From positions 1 through 64,000 of the forward strand of contig NZ_QJUE01000001.1 in the NCBI RefSeq assembly GCF_003208055.1: DNA of 64,000 nt, in the 5' to 3' direction. Every line of letters starts with the position of its first letter. Position 1 is the stretch's first letter. The position numbers and the translations under genes are program-made. The stretch is from Prochlorococcus marinus XMU1408 (GTDB lineage: Bacteria; Cyanobacteriota; Cyanobacteriia; PCC-6307; Cyanobiaceae). The notes beneath the pieces are model-generated. The model worked only from the letters and a program-made list of their open reading frames with translations. It was not told the DNA's origin and ran no database searches. Below are positions 40,796-51,424 of the stretch, piece after piece.

Positions 40796-41440
40796 ATGAC
40801 TGACAAAAAACAAACAAACAACTTTTGTCTTAGATGGACAGGCAAGCAAAGAAGAATAGGTATCACTGGAGGTATTGCTAGTGGAAAAACGGTTATTGGT
40901 GATTTTCTTTTTCAAACTAAACAATGGCCTATTTTAGATGCTGATTTATATGCTCATGAAGCATTGAAGCCTGAAAGCGAAATATCAAAACAAGTCTTAT
41001 TAAGATATGGAAATAAAATAATTTTAAATTCAACCAAAAATCATCAAGTTATTGATCGTAAAGCATTAGCTCAAATAATTTTTCAAAATAATTATGAAAA
41101 AGATTGGCTAGAGGAAATAATCCATCCATTTGTAAATAAAAGAATCGAAGAAGATTTAGAGAAATTCAAATCAAATTCAATAATAGTATTAATTATTCCT
41201 CTACTATTTGAACAAAACTATACACATTTATGTAGTGAAATTTTGTACATAGATTGTTCTAAAGAAAAGCAGATTGAGCGTCTTCAAAAAAGAAATGGCA
41301 TAAGTATTAATGAGGCAAAGCAAAGAATTAATGCACAATGGGATAGCTGTTTTAAAAAACAATTTGCAGATTTTACGATTACTAATTCTACAGATGATGA
41401 ATCATGGAAAGAAGAATTAAATAATTTATATAATTCCTAA
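40796..41440 (+). CDS. coaE: Dephospho-CoA kinase
   Basis: Last step of coenzyme A synthesis. The 214 residues have the P-loop RIGITGGIASGKTVIGDF at about 21-38, DADLYAHE (substrate-binding aspartate) and the lid region around LQKRNGISINEAKQRI. The N-terminal 20 residues (MTDKKQTNNFCLRWTGKQR) extend beyond the usual start; a downstream start is possible but no ATG is well placed. Its 3' end overlaps gatB on the other strand by 4 bases. Confidence 0.94.
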   Translation: MTDKKQTNNFCLRWTGKQRRIGITGGIASGKTVIGDFLFQTKQWPILDADLYAHEALKPESEISKQVLLRYGNKIILNSTKNHQVIDRKALAQIIFQNNYEKDWLEEIIHPFVNKRIEEDLEKFKSNSIIVLIIPLLFEQNYTHLCSEILYIDCSKEKQIERLQKRNGISINEAKQRINAQWDSCFKKQFADFTITNSTDDESWKEELNNLYNS

Positions 41441-42912
41441 GCTTGTAATTTTTTATTTAAAATTTCATTAGCAAGTTTTGGATCAGCTTTCCCTTTTGTT
41501 TCCTTCATTAATTGACCAACAAAAAAGCCTAAAAGTTTCTTCTTCCCTGACCTAAAAGACTCAACCTCATTAGGATGATTAAGAATTAATTTCTCAACAA
41601 TTTCCTCGATAACTTTCGGATCAGCAATCATCCCCAAACCACGTTCTTTAACTAATTTCTTTGGAGAACCACCTTGACTTAATAATTCAGGTAATAGATC
41701 TTTGGCAATTTTCCCGCTTATTTCTCCGTCATCAATCATATTTAACATTTCTGCTAATTCTTTTGGTTGTAAACATATTTGATCAAAAGATAATCTATTA
41801 GAATTAAGATAAGCTGCTATATCTCCAGTTATCCAGTTTGCAGAAGATTTTGGTGCCGCGCCTTCATCAACAACTTTTTCAAAAAATATAGCCATTGAAG
41901 ATTCATCAGTCAAAACTCTTGAATCATAAATAGAAAGACCAAGTTCTTTAGAATACCTATTTCTTTTTGCCGCTGGCAATTCCGGTAGTTCAGAACGCCA
42001 TTTTTCTTTTAAATCATTACTTACTTCTATGGGACCTAGATCAGGATCAGGGAAATAACGATAATCGCTACTGCCCTCTTTTGATCTCATGCTTTTAGTC
42101 AATTGCTTACCCTCATCCCATAACCTCGTTTCTTGTTTTACTTCTTCTCCAGATTCATAAGCTTTAATTTGCCTCTTAATTTCATATTCACAAGCTTTCT
42201 GAATAGCTGAAAATGAATTCATATTTTTTATTTCTACTTTTGTGCCAAATGGATCATCAACAGTTGGTCTTACTGAAATATTTACATCACATCGCAAAGA
42301 ACCCTCCTGCATATTCCCATCAGATACTCCCAAATAACGCATTATTCTTCTAATTTCAGCTGCATATTCCGCAGCCTCTCTACCTGTTCTTAAATCAGGT
42401 TTACTAACTATTTCAGCAAGTGCTACGCCTGCCCTATTGTAATCAACCAGAGAATGGGTGGACCCTGATAATTGATCACTACCTGCGTGAACAAGTTTTC
42501 CAGCATCCTCTTCCATATGTAGTCTTTCAATACCTATTTTTTTGACATAAGTTTCTTTCCCTTTTTCAGCTACTTCTACCTCTATCCAACCATCTTCTGC
42601 AATAGGTTCATCAAACTGAGATATTTGATAATTTTTTGGTAAGTCTGGATAAAAATATTGCTTTCTATCAAATTTACTATGAGAGGCAATATTTAAGTTC
42701 AAAGCCATCGCTGCTTTTACTGCATATTCCAGAACCTTTTTATTTAAAACTGGCAAAGTACCTGGTAATCCACAAACCACTGGATCGATATGAGTATTCG
42801 GATCATCACCAAAATTTGTTGATGCACTAGTAAATATTTTGCTCTTAGTCCCTAACTGTACATGCGTCTCTAATCCGATTACTACTTCCCAAGAAACATT
42901 TGATTCTGACAT
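41437..42912 (-). CDS. gatB: Asp-tRNA(Asn)/Glu-tRNA(Gln) amidotransferase subunit B
   Basis: tRNA-binding and kinase subunit of GatCAB, which makes Gln-tRNA(Gln) by transamidation; cyanobacteria lacking GlnRS depend on it. The 491 residues open with WEVVIGLETHVQLGTKSKIF; the metal/kinase core has DRKQYFYPDLPKNYQISQ and DYNRAGVALAEIVSKPD, and the C-terminal YqeY-like tail has GFFVGQLMKETKGKADP. GatA and GatC are elsewhere. It overlaps coaE by 4 bases at the 3' end. Confidence 0.97.
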   Translation of the reverse strand: MSESNVSWEVVIGLETHVQLGTKSKIFTSASTNFGDDPNTHIDPVVCGLPGTLPVLNKKVLEYAVKAAMALNLNIASHSKFDRKQYFYPDLPKNYQISQFDEPIAEDGWIEVEVAEKGKETYVKKIGIERLHMEEDAGKLVHAGSDQLSGSTHSLVDYNRAGVALAEIVSKPDLRTGREAAEYAAEIRRIMRYLGVSDGNMQEGSLRCDVNISVRPTVDDPFGTKVEIKNMNSFSAIQKACEYEIKRQIKAYESGEEVKQETRLWDEGKQLTKSMRSKEGSSDYRYFPDPDLGPIEVSNDLKEKWRSELPELPAAKRNRYSKELGLSIYDSRVLTDESSMAIFFEKVVDEGAAPKSSANWITGDIAAYLNSNRLSFDQICLQPKELAEMLNMIDDGEISGKIAKDLLPELLSQGGSPKKLVKERGLGMIADPKVIEEIVEKLILNHPNEVESFRSGKKKLLGFFVGQLMKETKGKADPKLANEILNKKLQA

Positions 42913-43011
42913 TAATTTGACCTAGATATATGAATCTTATGAAAGAAAAGCTCAGACATGGAAGCTAACGTAATCTAAAACATTGAAAATAACATTTTCC
43001 AAATCCAAGCA

Positions 43012-44127
43012 ATGGGTGTCTTAAATGAAAAACCATTGTTAATCCTCGGGGGAGGGTTAATGGGTCTTGCAATAGCCCATGAACTTGCTCAAAGAGGCAA
43101 ACGCGTAGAAGTTTTAAGTAGAAGCAGACGTGAAGCAGCTGGGTTTGTTGCTGCTGGAATGCTAGCCCCGCACGCTGAAGGTCTTCAAGGTAATCTTTTA
43201 AATCTTGGTCAACATAGTCTTCAAAGACATCCTACATGGATAGAAAGTATTGAAACAAATAGCAAAATGTCATGTGGTCTCAAAACTTGCGGAATTGTTG
43301 TCCCATTTGAAAGCCATCAAGACTGTGAATCATACCCAACATATAAATTTGGTGAAAAGCTAAAAAGAAATGAGCTCCTTAAAGAAGTTCCAGGACTTTC
43401 AGAAAAATGGAAATTAGGTTTACTTTTTAGGCAAGACGGTCAAATCGATAATAGAAGACTTTTAATGAGAGCACTTGAAAAAGCATGTGTTGAATTAGGT
43501 GTTCACTTTCAAGAAGGAGTTGAAGTGATTGAAATCCTGAGAGATTCACAGAAGTTTAATGGAGTCAAAATTAAAGACATTAATGGAAATATCAATCATT
43601 TAAAAAGTGAAGAAGCAGTGCTCTGCTGCGGAGCCTGGAGCAAACAAATTTTTAAAACACTCCCTATTTTCCCGGTTAAAGGCCAGATGCTATCTATTCA
43701 GGGTCCAAAACAGATTCTGAAAAGAATTGTTTTTGGACCTGGAATTTACCTAGTTCCAAGAGATGATGGTCTAATAATCGTAGGGGCAACAAGTGAGCGT
43801 GAGGCAGGCTTCCAGAAAGGTCTCACTCCAAAAGGACAAAGCGATCTACAAAAAGGCATTCAATCTCTTATTCCTGAACTTAATCAACTACCTCACATGG
43901 AGAGATGGTGGGGGTTTCGTCCATGTACCCCCGACGAAGGACCATTACTAGGAATGTCAAAAATCAGTGGACTCTGGCTTGCTACTGGGCATCATCGCAA
44001 TGGAGTTCTACTAGCAGCAATAACATCAGAATTAATTGGAAAAGCAATTTGCTCGACCCCTTTAAGCAATGAGGAAAGTAGTTTTTTGACCCAATTCAGA
44101 TGGGATAGATTTAAAAACCACTTATAA
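43012..44127 (+). CDS. thiO: ThiO/DadA-like FAD-dependent amino-acid oxidase
   Basis: A 371-residue flavoenzyme of the glycine/D-amino-acid oxidase family. The N-terminal FAD Rossmann motif is LLILGGGLMGLAIAHELAQRG; GFVAAGMLAPHAEG and ERWWGFRPCTPDEGPLLG are typical of ThiO, which oxidises glycine to the iminoacetate used for the thiazole of thiamine. No thiS or thiG is adjacent, so the thiamine role rests on similarity alone. It is convergent with ndk (24-base gap, no clear terminator). Confidence 0.8.
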   Translation: MGVLNEKPLLILGGGLMGLAIAHELAQRGKRVEVLSRSRREAAGFVAAGMLAPHAEGLQGNLLNLGQHSLQRHPTWIESIETNSKMSCGLKTCGIVVPFESHQDCESYPTYKFGEKLKRNELLKEVPGLSEKWKLGLLFRQDGQIDNRRLLMRALEKACVELGVHFQEGVEVIEILRDSQKFNGVKIKDINGNINHLKSEEAVLCCGAWSKQIFKTLPIFPVKGQMLSIQGPKQILKRIVFGPGIYLVPRDDGLIIVGATSEREAGFQKGLTPKGQSDLQKGIQSLIPELNQLPHMERWWGFRPCTPDEGPLLGMSKISGLWLATGHHRNGVLLAAITSELIGKAICSTPLSNEESSFLTQFRWDRFKNHL

Positions 44128-44151
44128 AAAGATTATGAAATTCAACTTTAT

Positions 44152-44607
44152 TTATTCAACTCTCCATGCTTGATCTGATGGAGTCCAAACCACAAGTTCA
44201 TTTTCCTGGAACCATAAGTTAATTTCAAAAACTGCAGTATCAGAACCATCAGAGCCATGAATGACATTACGACCAATATCTACCGCTAAATCACCTCTAA
44301 TAGTTCCTGGTTCTGCCTCAAGAGGCTTTGTTGCTCCAATCAATTTTCTCGCACTTGCAATAACACCTTCACCCTCCCAAACCATCGCTACAACTGGTCC
44401 ACTTGTTATGAAATCAACTAAACCTGAAAAGAAAGGACGATCTTTGTGAACACCATAGTGTTTTTCAGCAAGTTCTTGGCTTGGTGTTAGTTGTTTTAGC
44501 CCAACTAATTTAAAACCTTTAGTTTCAAAACGACCAAGAATCTCAGCTATTAAACCTCTTTGCACACCATCTGGCTTGATGGCAACAAAGGTTCTTTCCA
44601 AAGTCAT
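44152..44607 (-). CDS. ndk: Nucleoside diphosphate kinase
   Basis: Equilibrates nucleoside di- and triphosphates. From ATG 44,607 ([18 protein letters not shown]) it has 151 residues, the family standard; an upstream ATG at 44,619 would add four residues and is less likely. The phospho-histidine is in NVIHGSDG near residue 117, and the C-terminus carries the family's [10 protein letters not shown]. Monocistronic on the minus strand, divergent from speA (about 140 bases). Confidence 0.96.
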   Translation of the reverse strand: MTLERTFVAIKPDGVQRGLIAEILGRFETKGFKLVGLKQLTPSQELAEKHYGVHKDRPFFSGLVDFITSGPVVAMVWEGEGVIASARKLIGATKPLEAEPGTIRGDLAVDIGRNVIHGSDGSDTAVFEINLWFQENELVVWTPSDQAWRVE

Positions 44608-44749
44608 TGCAATATTCAATAATATGAAGCCATAGTCTTCCTAAAACTGCCCTCTTGGCAAGTAAAACATGACACTTAATAAAACTGTTCTTAGATTTAA
44701 TTGTATTAATCATGACTGATCAAAACTTGGCAACTTTGTTATTGCATAA

Positions 44750-46693
44750 ATGGCTGTGAAAAATACTAATCAATCTCTCTCTTGGACTATCCAAAATAGC
44801 TCAGACCTCTATGGGATTGAACGATGGGGAAAGGGTTATTTCACAATCAATGAAAAAGGGAATATTAGTATTTGTCCTAAAGGTTCCAAAAATAAATCTT
44901 ATGATTTGATGGAACTTTTAGATGAACTCGAAAGTCGAAAACTAAAATTTCCTCTCTTAATAAGATTTGACGATATTCTCGAAGACTGCTTAAAAAACTT
45001 ACATAAAGCTTTTGAAAAAGCAATTAATCACTATCAATATCAAGGAAAATACCAAGGTGTATTTCCAATCAAATGTAATCAACAGCGTCACGTAGTTGAA
45101 GAATTAATCACCTGTGGTTCCAAATGGAATTTTGGCTTAGAAGCTGGAAGCAAACCAGAGTTACTAATTGCTTTATCAATCCTAGAAGATCCTAAAGCTT
45201 TACTAATATGTAATGGCTATAAAGATCAACGTTATATTGAAACAGCTATTTTAGCACGTCAGCTTGGACGTCAACCTATAGTAGTTATAGAACAAGCAAG
45301 TGATGTTGATCTTATAATCAAATCTAGTAATTTACTGGGAGCATCTCCACTCATAGGAATACGAGCCAAACTATCAAGTCAAAGCAGTGGAAGATGGAGT
45401 AGCTCGATTGGTGACAAGTCGAAATTTGGACTGTCAATTCCAGAAATATTGAAAGCAATCAAAAGATTAAAAGAAGCAAATCTTCTCAATGAATTAAAGC
45501 TTTTACATTTTCATCTAGGGAGTCAAATTAACGATATAAGTGTTTTAAAAGATGCCTTACAAGAAGCAGGACACATTTATGCCGAATTAATTAATCTTGG
45601 GGCACCTATGGGATACTTAGATGTTGGAGGTGGTTTAGGAATTGATTACGATGGAAGTCAAACTGCCTCAATAGCATCTACTAACTATTCACTTCAAAAT
45701 TATGCAAATGATGTAGTAGCAACAATTAAAGAATGTTGTGAATCAAAAAAGATACCACTACCTACTTTAATTACAGAGAGTGGGAGAGCTATTGCTAGTC
45801 ATTTCTCAATCTTAATCTTCAATATATTAGGCAAAAATTCGTTGCCTTCTGACATTCCTAAAGAAGATGAAAAAGAATGTCTCTCTGTCAGAAATTTACG
45901 TGAAACATTAGTCCATCTAAATTCTCTAGAACTTAAGCAAGAAGAAGATTTAGCCAAACTACAAGAAGCATGGAATGATTCTCTTAAATTTAAAGCAGAT
46001 GCACTAGCGGCTTTTCGACTAGGTTATTTAGATTTAGTTGAACGTTCAAAAGCTGAGCAGTTGACATGGGCCTGTGCAAAAACAATAGTTAATCAATTAC
46101 CAAAAAATATACTTCTACCTAAAGAACTAAAGAAATTAAGTGAAAGCTTAGCCGTAACGTATTACGCAAATCTTTCCGTATTTAGATCGGCTCCAGACAC
46201 TTGGGCCATTGATCAAGTTTTTCCAATTATGCCAATCCATCGGCTTAACAAAGAACCCAACAAACTTGGTCACTTTGCGGATTTAACATGCGATTCAGAT
46301 GGAAAGCTTGACCAATTTATTGATAATGGAAAAATTAAAAATTTGCTACCTCTTCATGAATTTAATCAAAACGAAAAATATCTAATTGGTCTTTTCTTAG
46401 GTGGCGCCTATCAAGAAGTAATGGGAAATCTACATAATTTATTTGGGAGTACTAATGCAGTGCATATAAGATTTTCAGAAAAAGGGAAATATAAAGTTGA
46501 GCATGTCATTCGTGGGAATACAAAATCAAATGTTCTTGAATATTTGGAACATGATCCAGAAATATTATTAGAGCGATTACGAAAATCAAGCGAATTAGCT
46601 ATTCAAGGCGGGCATCTGAAAATCCATGATGCGCAAAAATTAATAGAACATGTAGAAGCCAGCCTCCGCCAAAGCACTTACCTACAGAGCTAA
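44750..46693 (+). CDS. speA: Biosynthetic arginine decarboxylase
   Basis: PLP enzyme making agmatine from arginine, the entry to putrescine and spermidine. The 647 residues match the SpeA family. The PLP lysine is Lys108 in GVFPIKCNQQ; HFHLGSQI and YLDVGGGLGIDYDG belong to the alanine-racemase-like barrel, and VFRSAPDTWAIDQVFPIMP and EKGKYKVEHVIRGN lie in the C-terminal half. Arginine supply comes from argH/argJ. It converges on alaS with a 1-base gap. Confidence 0.96.
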   Translation: MAVKNTNQSLSWTIQNSSDLYGIERWGKGYFTINEKGNISICPKGSKNKSYDLMELLDELESRKLKFPLLIRFDDILEDCLKNLHKAFEKAINHYQYQGKYQGVFPIKCNQQRHVVEELITCGSKWNFGLEAGSKPELLIALSILEDPKALLICNGYKDQRYIETAILARQLGRQPIVVIEQASDVDLIIKSSNLLGASPLIGIRAKLSSQSSGRWSSSIGDKSKFGLSIPEILKAIKRLKEANLLNELKLLHFHLGSQINDISVLKDALQEAGHIYAELINLGAPMGYLDVGGGLGIDYDGSQTASIASTNYSLQNYANDVVATIKECCESKKIPLPTLITESGRAIASHFSILIFNILGKNSLPSDIPKEDEKECLSVRNLRETLVHLNSLELKQEEDLAKLQEAWNDSLKFKADALAAFRLGYLDLVERSKAEQLTWACAKTIVNQLPKNILLPKELKKLSESLAVTYYANLSVFRSAPDTWAIDQVFPIMPIHRLNKEPNKLGHFADLTCDSDGKLDQFIDNGKIKNLLPLHEFNQNEKYLIGLFLGGAYQEVMGNLHNLFGSTNAVHIRFSEKGKYKVEHVIRGNTKSNVLEYLEHDPEILLERLRKSSELAIQGGHLKIHDAQKLIEHVEASLRQSTYLQS

Positions 46694-46694
46694 A

Positions 46695-49355
46695 TCAAGA
46701 CAATTGTTGAGTCAAATCTTCATTAGCTTTTTCTAAAGCTAGATCCAACGATTGAGGTTGACTACCACCTGCTTGAGCAAAATTTGGGCGACCGCCGCCG
46801 CCGCCGCCGCACATTTTTGCAACCCCACTTATAAATTTGCCTGCATGTAAACCATCTGAGACTAAATCAGGAGAAAATGCAACAACAAAAACTAATTTAG
46901 TATCGATCTCCTGATTTGGAATACCTCCAAAAACAACAGCAGAATACTTGCCTAAATGATCTATTAAACTTGAAGCCGCAGATTGCAATCCAGATCCGTC
47001 AACTCCATCTAAACGTCTAATTAATAATTTACTCTTACCAACAGATTTTGCATAACTCGCCAAACCCAATGCTTTTGCCAAAGCGAGTTCATTTTTTACT
47101 TTGATGAGTTCTTTTGTTTTATCTTTCAATTCCTGTTGAAGAGATGAGACTCTCTCAACAATTTCATATGATTGAACTTTGAATGATTTACTTAACTCCT
47201 TAACTACCAAATCACGTTCATTAAAATAATCTAAAACTGATGGACCAGCTATGGCCTCTATTCGTCTGATACCAGAAGCTATACCTGTCTCATTAATAAT
47301 CTTAAACGTACCTAGTTGTGACGTGCGAGTGACATGGGTTCCTCCACATAACTCCATAGAAACACCTGGAACATCCACAACACGTACCACATCGCCATAT
47401 TTCTCACCAAACATTGCCAAAGCACCAGCAGCCATAGCCTCCTTAATTGGCATTGTTTTAATTTGAATTGGATGATCTTCAGTAATCCATTGATTTATTC
47501 GTACTTCCATATCTTCAAGTTCTTTTATTGTCAAAGGTTTTGGAGCATTAAAATCAAATCTCAATCGATCATTTGAAACTAACGAGCCTCTTTGACTTAC
47601 ACTTGAGTCAATCAATAACTTCAAAGCTGATTGTAATAGATGTGTAGCGGTGTGATTTGATGTAGTTCGTTGACGAAAAGATGGAGTAACATTCATCTGA
47701 ACAGATGAGTTAACTTTTAGAACTCCGGTACTAACAATTCCGGAATGAATAAAAATATTCTTCTTTTTTCGAACATTGTCTATAGACACCTCAAGATCTT
47801 GAGATGTTATTAAGCCTTTATCTCCGATTTGGCCACCTGACTCAGCATAAAAAGGCGTTTTATTAACAATAATCTTGACTAAATCACCCTGAATAGCTTG
47901 TTTTACTAATTCATTATTTTTAAAGATGCCTATCACAGTTGAAGTGGTTTCTAAATTGTCATAGCCCTCAAATCTTGTTTCATCAAATAAAGAAATTTCT
48001 CTTTCAATTGAACCTTCTTCAGTTAAATCAATACTGACAGAAGCATCTTTTGCACGTTTGCGTTGCTTTGCCATCTCCTTCTCAAAACCATTAATATCAA
48101 CAGAAATACCTTTTTCATTCGCGATCTCTTCTGTTAATTCCAAAGGAAAACCATAAGTATCATAAAGCTCAAATGCCTGCGCACCAGAGATAAGATCACA
48201 TTCATGAGCTGTTATCTCTGCCAAAAGTTTCTCTCCCCGTTCAAGCGTTTCAAGGAAACGAGATTCTTCTATTTTTAACTCATTAAGAATAATTTTCTTT
48301 TTCTCAAGTAATTGAGGATAAGCATTTTTCATCAACTCAATAGCAACTTCAGCCAGCTGTGGTAAAAACGGCTGATTAATACCTACCAGTCGACCATGTC
48401 GAATCATACGCCGTATGAGACGACGAAGAATATAGCCTCGCCCTAGATTACTAGCACTTACACCATCACAAATTAAATGAGTGACAGCTCTGCAATGATC
48501 TCCAATAATTTTTAATGATGTTTTATTTTTTTTATTTGTATTTTTATAAGTAATTTGAGCTAATAAAGCAGCTGCTTCAATGAGAGGAAAAATAAGATCC
48601 GTTTCGTAATTGTTAGATTTTTTTTGCAAGATTTGAGCCATTCTTTCTAAGCCCATTCCTGTATCAATATGACAATTCGCCAATGGTTCAAGATTGCCCT
48701 TTAAGTCCCGGTTGTATTGCATAAAAACCAAATTATAAAATTCTATAAATCTACTATCATCTTCAAGATCTATTCCATCACTTCCTAATTCCGGTTTAAA
48801 ATCAAAATAAAGTTCCGAACACGGACCACAAGGTCCTGTAGCACCAGATGACCAAAAATTATCAGAGGCACCCATTCTGATAATTCTTTTTGCATCAACC
48901 CCTACAACCTCTTTCCATATTTTCTCTGCTTCTGAGTCTTCTTCAAAAACACTAATAACTATATTCTGTGGATTTAGTCGAAAAACCTCAGTAGTTAATT
49001 CCCAGGCCCATTGAATTGCCTCTTTTTTAAAATAGTCACCAAAAGAAAAATTACCTAGCATCTCAAAAAAAGTATGATGCCTCGCCGTTTTCCCTACATT
49101 TTCAATATCATTTGTTCTTATACATTTTTGACTGGATGTTGCTCTCGGAGTAGAAGACTCTTTTAATCCTAAAAAGATAGGTTTAAAAGGTAACATCCCC
49201 GCAATTGTCAATAAAACTGTTGGATCATCTGGAATCAATGAAGAACTTGCAAGTTTCTTATGATTATGTTGGGTAAAAAAATTTATAAATGCTTCTCTTA
49301 TCTCATCTCCCGAAAGGAATGGAGGATTCATTGAGGAGGAAAAATTTTTTTGCAT
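46695..49355 (-). CDS. alaS: Alanyl-tRNA synthetase
   Basis: Charges tRNA(Ala) and edits mischarged Ser/Gly. The 886 residues include the class II core (TSSQKCIRTNDIENVG, ARHHTFFEMLGNFSFGDYFKK), GYILRRLIRRMIRHG, and the editing domain zinc site built from HTATHLL and CGGTHV. The C-terminal C-Ala domain contains the glycine stretch CGGGGGGRPNFAQAGG encoded by a local run of GCC/CGC repeats. Position 49,355 is an ATG; a second ATG lies 6 codons later (MNPPFLSGDEIR), which may be the real start. Confidence 0.97.
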   Translation of the reverse strand: MQKNFSSSMNPPFLSGDEIREAFINFFTQHNHKKLASSSLIPDDPTVLLTIAGMLPFKPIFLGLKESSTPRATSSQKCIRTNDIENVGKTARHHTFFEMLGNFSFGDYFKKEAIQWAWELTTEVFRLNPQNIVISVFEEDSEAEKIWKEVVGVDAKRIIRMGASDNFWSSGATGPCGPCSELYFDFKPELGSDGIDLEDDSRFIEFYNLVFMQYNRDLKGNLEPLANCHIDTGMGLERMAQILQKKSNNYETDLIFPLIEAAALLAQITYKNTNKKNKTSLKIIGDHCRAVTHLICDGVSASNLGRGYILRRLIRRMIRHGRLVGINQPFLPQLAEVAIELMKNAYPQLLEKKKIILNELKIEESRFLETLERGEKLLAEITAHECDLISGAQAFELYDTYGFPLELTEEIANEKGISVDINGFEKEMAKQRKRAKDASVSIDLTEEGSIEREISLFDETRFEGYDNLETTSTVIGIFKNNELVKQAIQGDLVKIIVNKTPFYAESGGQIGDKGLITSQDLEVSIDNVRKKKNIFIHSGIVSTGVLKVNSSVQMNVTPSFRQRTTSNHTATHLLQSALKLLIDSSVSQRGSLVSNDRLRFDFNAPKPLTIKELEDMEVRINQWITEDHPIQIKTMPIKEAMAAGALAMFGEKYGDVVRVVDVPGVSMELCGGTHVTRTSQLGTFKIINETGIASGIRRIEAIAGPSVLDYFNERDLVVKELSKSFKVQSYEIVERVSSLQQELKDKTKELIKVKNELALAKALGLASYAKSVGKSKLLIRRLDGVDGSGLQSAASSLIDHLGKYSAVVFGGIPNQEIDTKLVFVVAFSPDLVSDGLHAGKFISGVAKMCGGGGGGRPNFAQAGGSQPQSLDLALEKANEDLTQQLS

Positions 49356-49646
49356 ACCTAAAAATTATCTCTAAAAAGGTTTTTGAAAACAATCACAAAA
49401 ACGTCAAATGTGCTCAACTCACCCTAAACAATAACAAAATGGAAACCCGTGAGACTTCTAAAGACAAAATATTCAAAAAAATCATTCGATAAACTGGCTT
49501 ATTGCAAACAAATACTATTTACGGGAAGCAGTATCACACTTACAAACCTCAATATCCTATTATGGTTGAAATGAACTAGGTATTTTCACTTAGCAACCTG
49601 ATTTATTGCAGCCTTCAGGCTTTCTCTAATTAATGGCTTTAGGAAC

Positions 49647-51422
49647 ATGATTTTTACTGAATCGACAGCTTTAGCAAATCAGAAAAGTGATACTCCTAAG
49701 CTTTCACTGCAATATGAACAAATTGCTGCAGATACTCACACTTTAAGGTCATTGGATTGGGATCGAAGCAGATTTGATATTGAATTCGGCCTTCGAAATG
49801 GGACAACATATAATAGCTTTTTAATAAGAGGCAAAAAAACTGCTCTTATAGATACAAGTCATTTAAAGTTTAAAGATATTTGGTTTGAAAAACTAAGACA
49901 AGAAATCAATCCAACAGAAATTGATTATTTAATAGTCAGTCATACGGAGCCGGATCATTCAGGACTCATAAAATACTTAATTGAATTAAATCCAAATATT
50001 GAAATCGTCGCATCTAAAGTAGCTATAAAATTCCTAGAAGATCAAATTCATCAACCTTTTAAGTCACGAGCAGTCAAAAGTGGAGAGGAACTCAATTTAG
50101 AAATTAATTCAATCAGCGAAATCGAGCATAAAATTGAATTTATTAGTGCACCAAACCTGCACTGGCCCGATACTATTTTTTCTTTTGATCATGGAACACA
50201 AGTTTTATATACTTGTGATGCGTTTGGTTTGCATTATTGCTCAGAAAAATTGTATGACGAAAATCCAAGCTTATTAAATGAAGATTTTCGATTTTATTAC
50301 GACTGCCTCATGGGTCCTAATGCCCGCAGTGTAGTTCAGGCATTAAAAAAAATTGATGCATTGCCAACTATCAATACTATTGGTGTTGGACATGGACCAA
50401 TCCTTAATTTTAATACGCAGTTATGGCTGAATCATTACAGAGAATGGAGTAAGCAAAGAAGTACAGGCGAAAATTACGCTGTGGTTTGCTATCTCAGCCA
50501 ATATGGTTTTTGTGATCGGCTTAGTCAAGCAATTGCTCATGGCATAGGCAAGGCAAATGCTCCAGTCCAATTAGTTGATCTTATTGCTTCAGACACTCAA
50601 GAGTTAAGTGCTTTGATTAGTGACGCAAGTGCAGTCGTTGTACCAACTTGGCCCATCAAATCTGATTCAGAATTACAAAGCAATATTGGAACCCTACTTG
50701 CATCCTTAAAACAAAAGCAGTGGGTAGCGACTTATGACTCCTATGGCGGAAATGAAGAGCCTATTGACTTTATTACCAACCAATTAAGAAAGCTCGGACA
50801 AAAAGAAGCTTTTAAACCACTTCGAGTTCGTGACGAACCAAACAAAAGTGTTTATCAACAATTTGAAGAAGCTGGTACAGATTTAGGTCAAATTCTTACT
50901 AGAAAGAAAAATTTAGCTGCCACTAAAAGCCTTGATGGAGACTTAAATAAAGCACTCGGTTGCATAAGCGGTGGACTATACATTGTTACAGCGAAAGATA
51001 GTGAAGGCCCGGATAGTCGAGACGGTGCGATGGTTGCAAGTTGGGTTAGTCAAGCAAGTTTTGAACCGCCTGGAATAACCGTAGCAGTGGCTAAAGATAG
51101 AGCCATTGAATCACTATTACAAGTCAATGATCGTTTTGTTCTCAATATCCTTCAAGAAAATAACTATTTGCACCTCTTCAGACACTTTTTAAAACGTTTT
51201 CCACCAGGTGCTAATCGATTTGAAGGAGTTGAATTAATGAATGATCTTGCAGCTGGAGGACCAGTTCTATCTGATGCGTTAGCGTTCCTTTCATGTAAAG
51301 TTATTCAAAGAATGGAGACAACAGATCATTGGATAATTTATTCATTAGTTGAAAAAGGTAATTTATCTAATACTCAAAGTAAAACAGCTGTTCATCACAG
51401 AAGAGTTGGTAGTAATTATTAA
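49647..51422 (+). CDS. flv3: Flavodiiron protein, Flv3 type (canonical di-iron site)
   Basis: Class C flavodiiron protein, 591 residues: metallo-beta-lactamase domain (about 30-265), flavodoxin domain (about 280-425) and C-terminal flavin reductase domain (about 440-591). Iron ligands are intact: SHTEPDHSG, NLHWPD, YTCDAFG and GVGHGPI. In cyanobacteria Flv3 works with Flv1 to reduce O2 to water with electrons from photosystem I, protecting it under fluctuating light. The gene for the Flv1-like partner follows after 2 bases. It has a 154-base upstream region that should contain the promoter of the pair. Confidence 0.92.
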   Translation: MIFTESTALANQKSDTPKLSLQYEQIAADTHTLRSLDWDRSRFDIEFGLRNGTTYNSFLIRGKKTALIDTSHLKFKDIWFEKLRQEINPTEIDYLIVSHTEPDHSGLIKYLIELNPNIEIVASKVAIKFLEDQIHQPFKSRAVKSGEELNLEINSISEIEHKIEFISAPNLHWPDTIFSFDHGTQVLYTCDAFGLHYCSEKLYDENPSLLNEDFRFYYDCLMGPNARSVVQALKKIDALPTINTIGVGHGPILNFNTQLWLNHYREWSKQRSTGENYAVVCYLSQYGFCDRLSQAIAHGIGKANAPVQLVDLIASDTQELSALISDASAVVVPTWPIKSDSELQSNIGTLLASLKQKQWVATYDSYGGNEEPIDFITNQLRKLGQKEAFKPLRVRDEPNKSVYQQFEEAGTDLGQILTRKKNLAATKSLDGDLNKALGCISGGLYIVTAKDSEGPDSRDGAMVASWVSQASFEPPGITVAVAKDRAIESLLQVNDRFVLNILQENNYLHLFRHFLKRFPPGANRFEGVELMNDLAAGGPVLSDALAFLSCKVIQRMETTDHWIIYSLVEKGNLSNTQSKTAVHHRRVGSNY

Positions 51423-51424
51423 TA

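Noticed and set aside
49289-49492. 67-codon plus-strand ORF opposite the alaS start
   Set aside because: Its first third is antisense to the conserved AlaS N-terminus and the rest is Lys/Asn-rich, as expected by chance.
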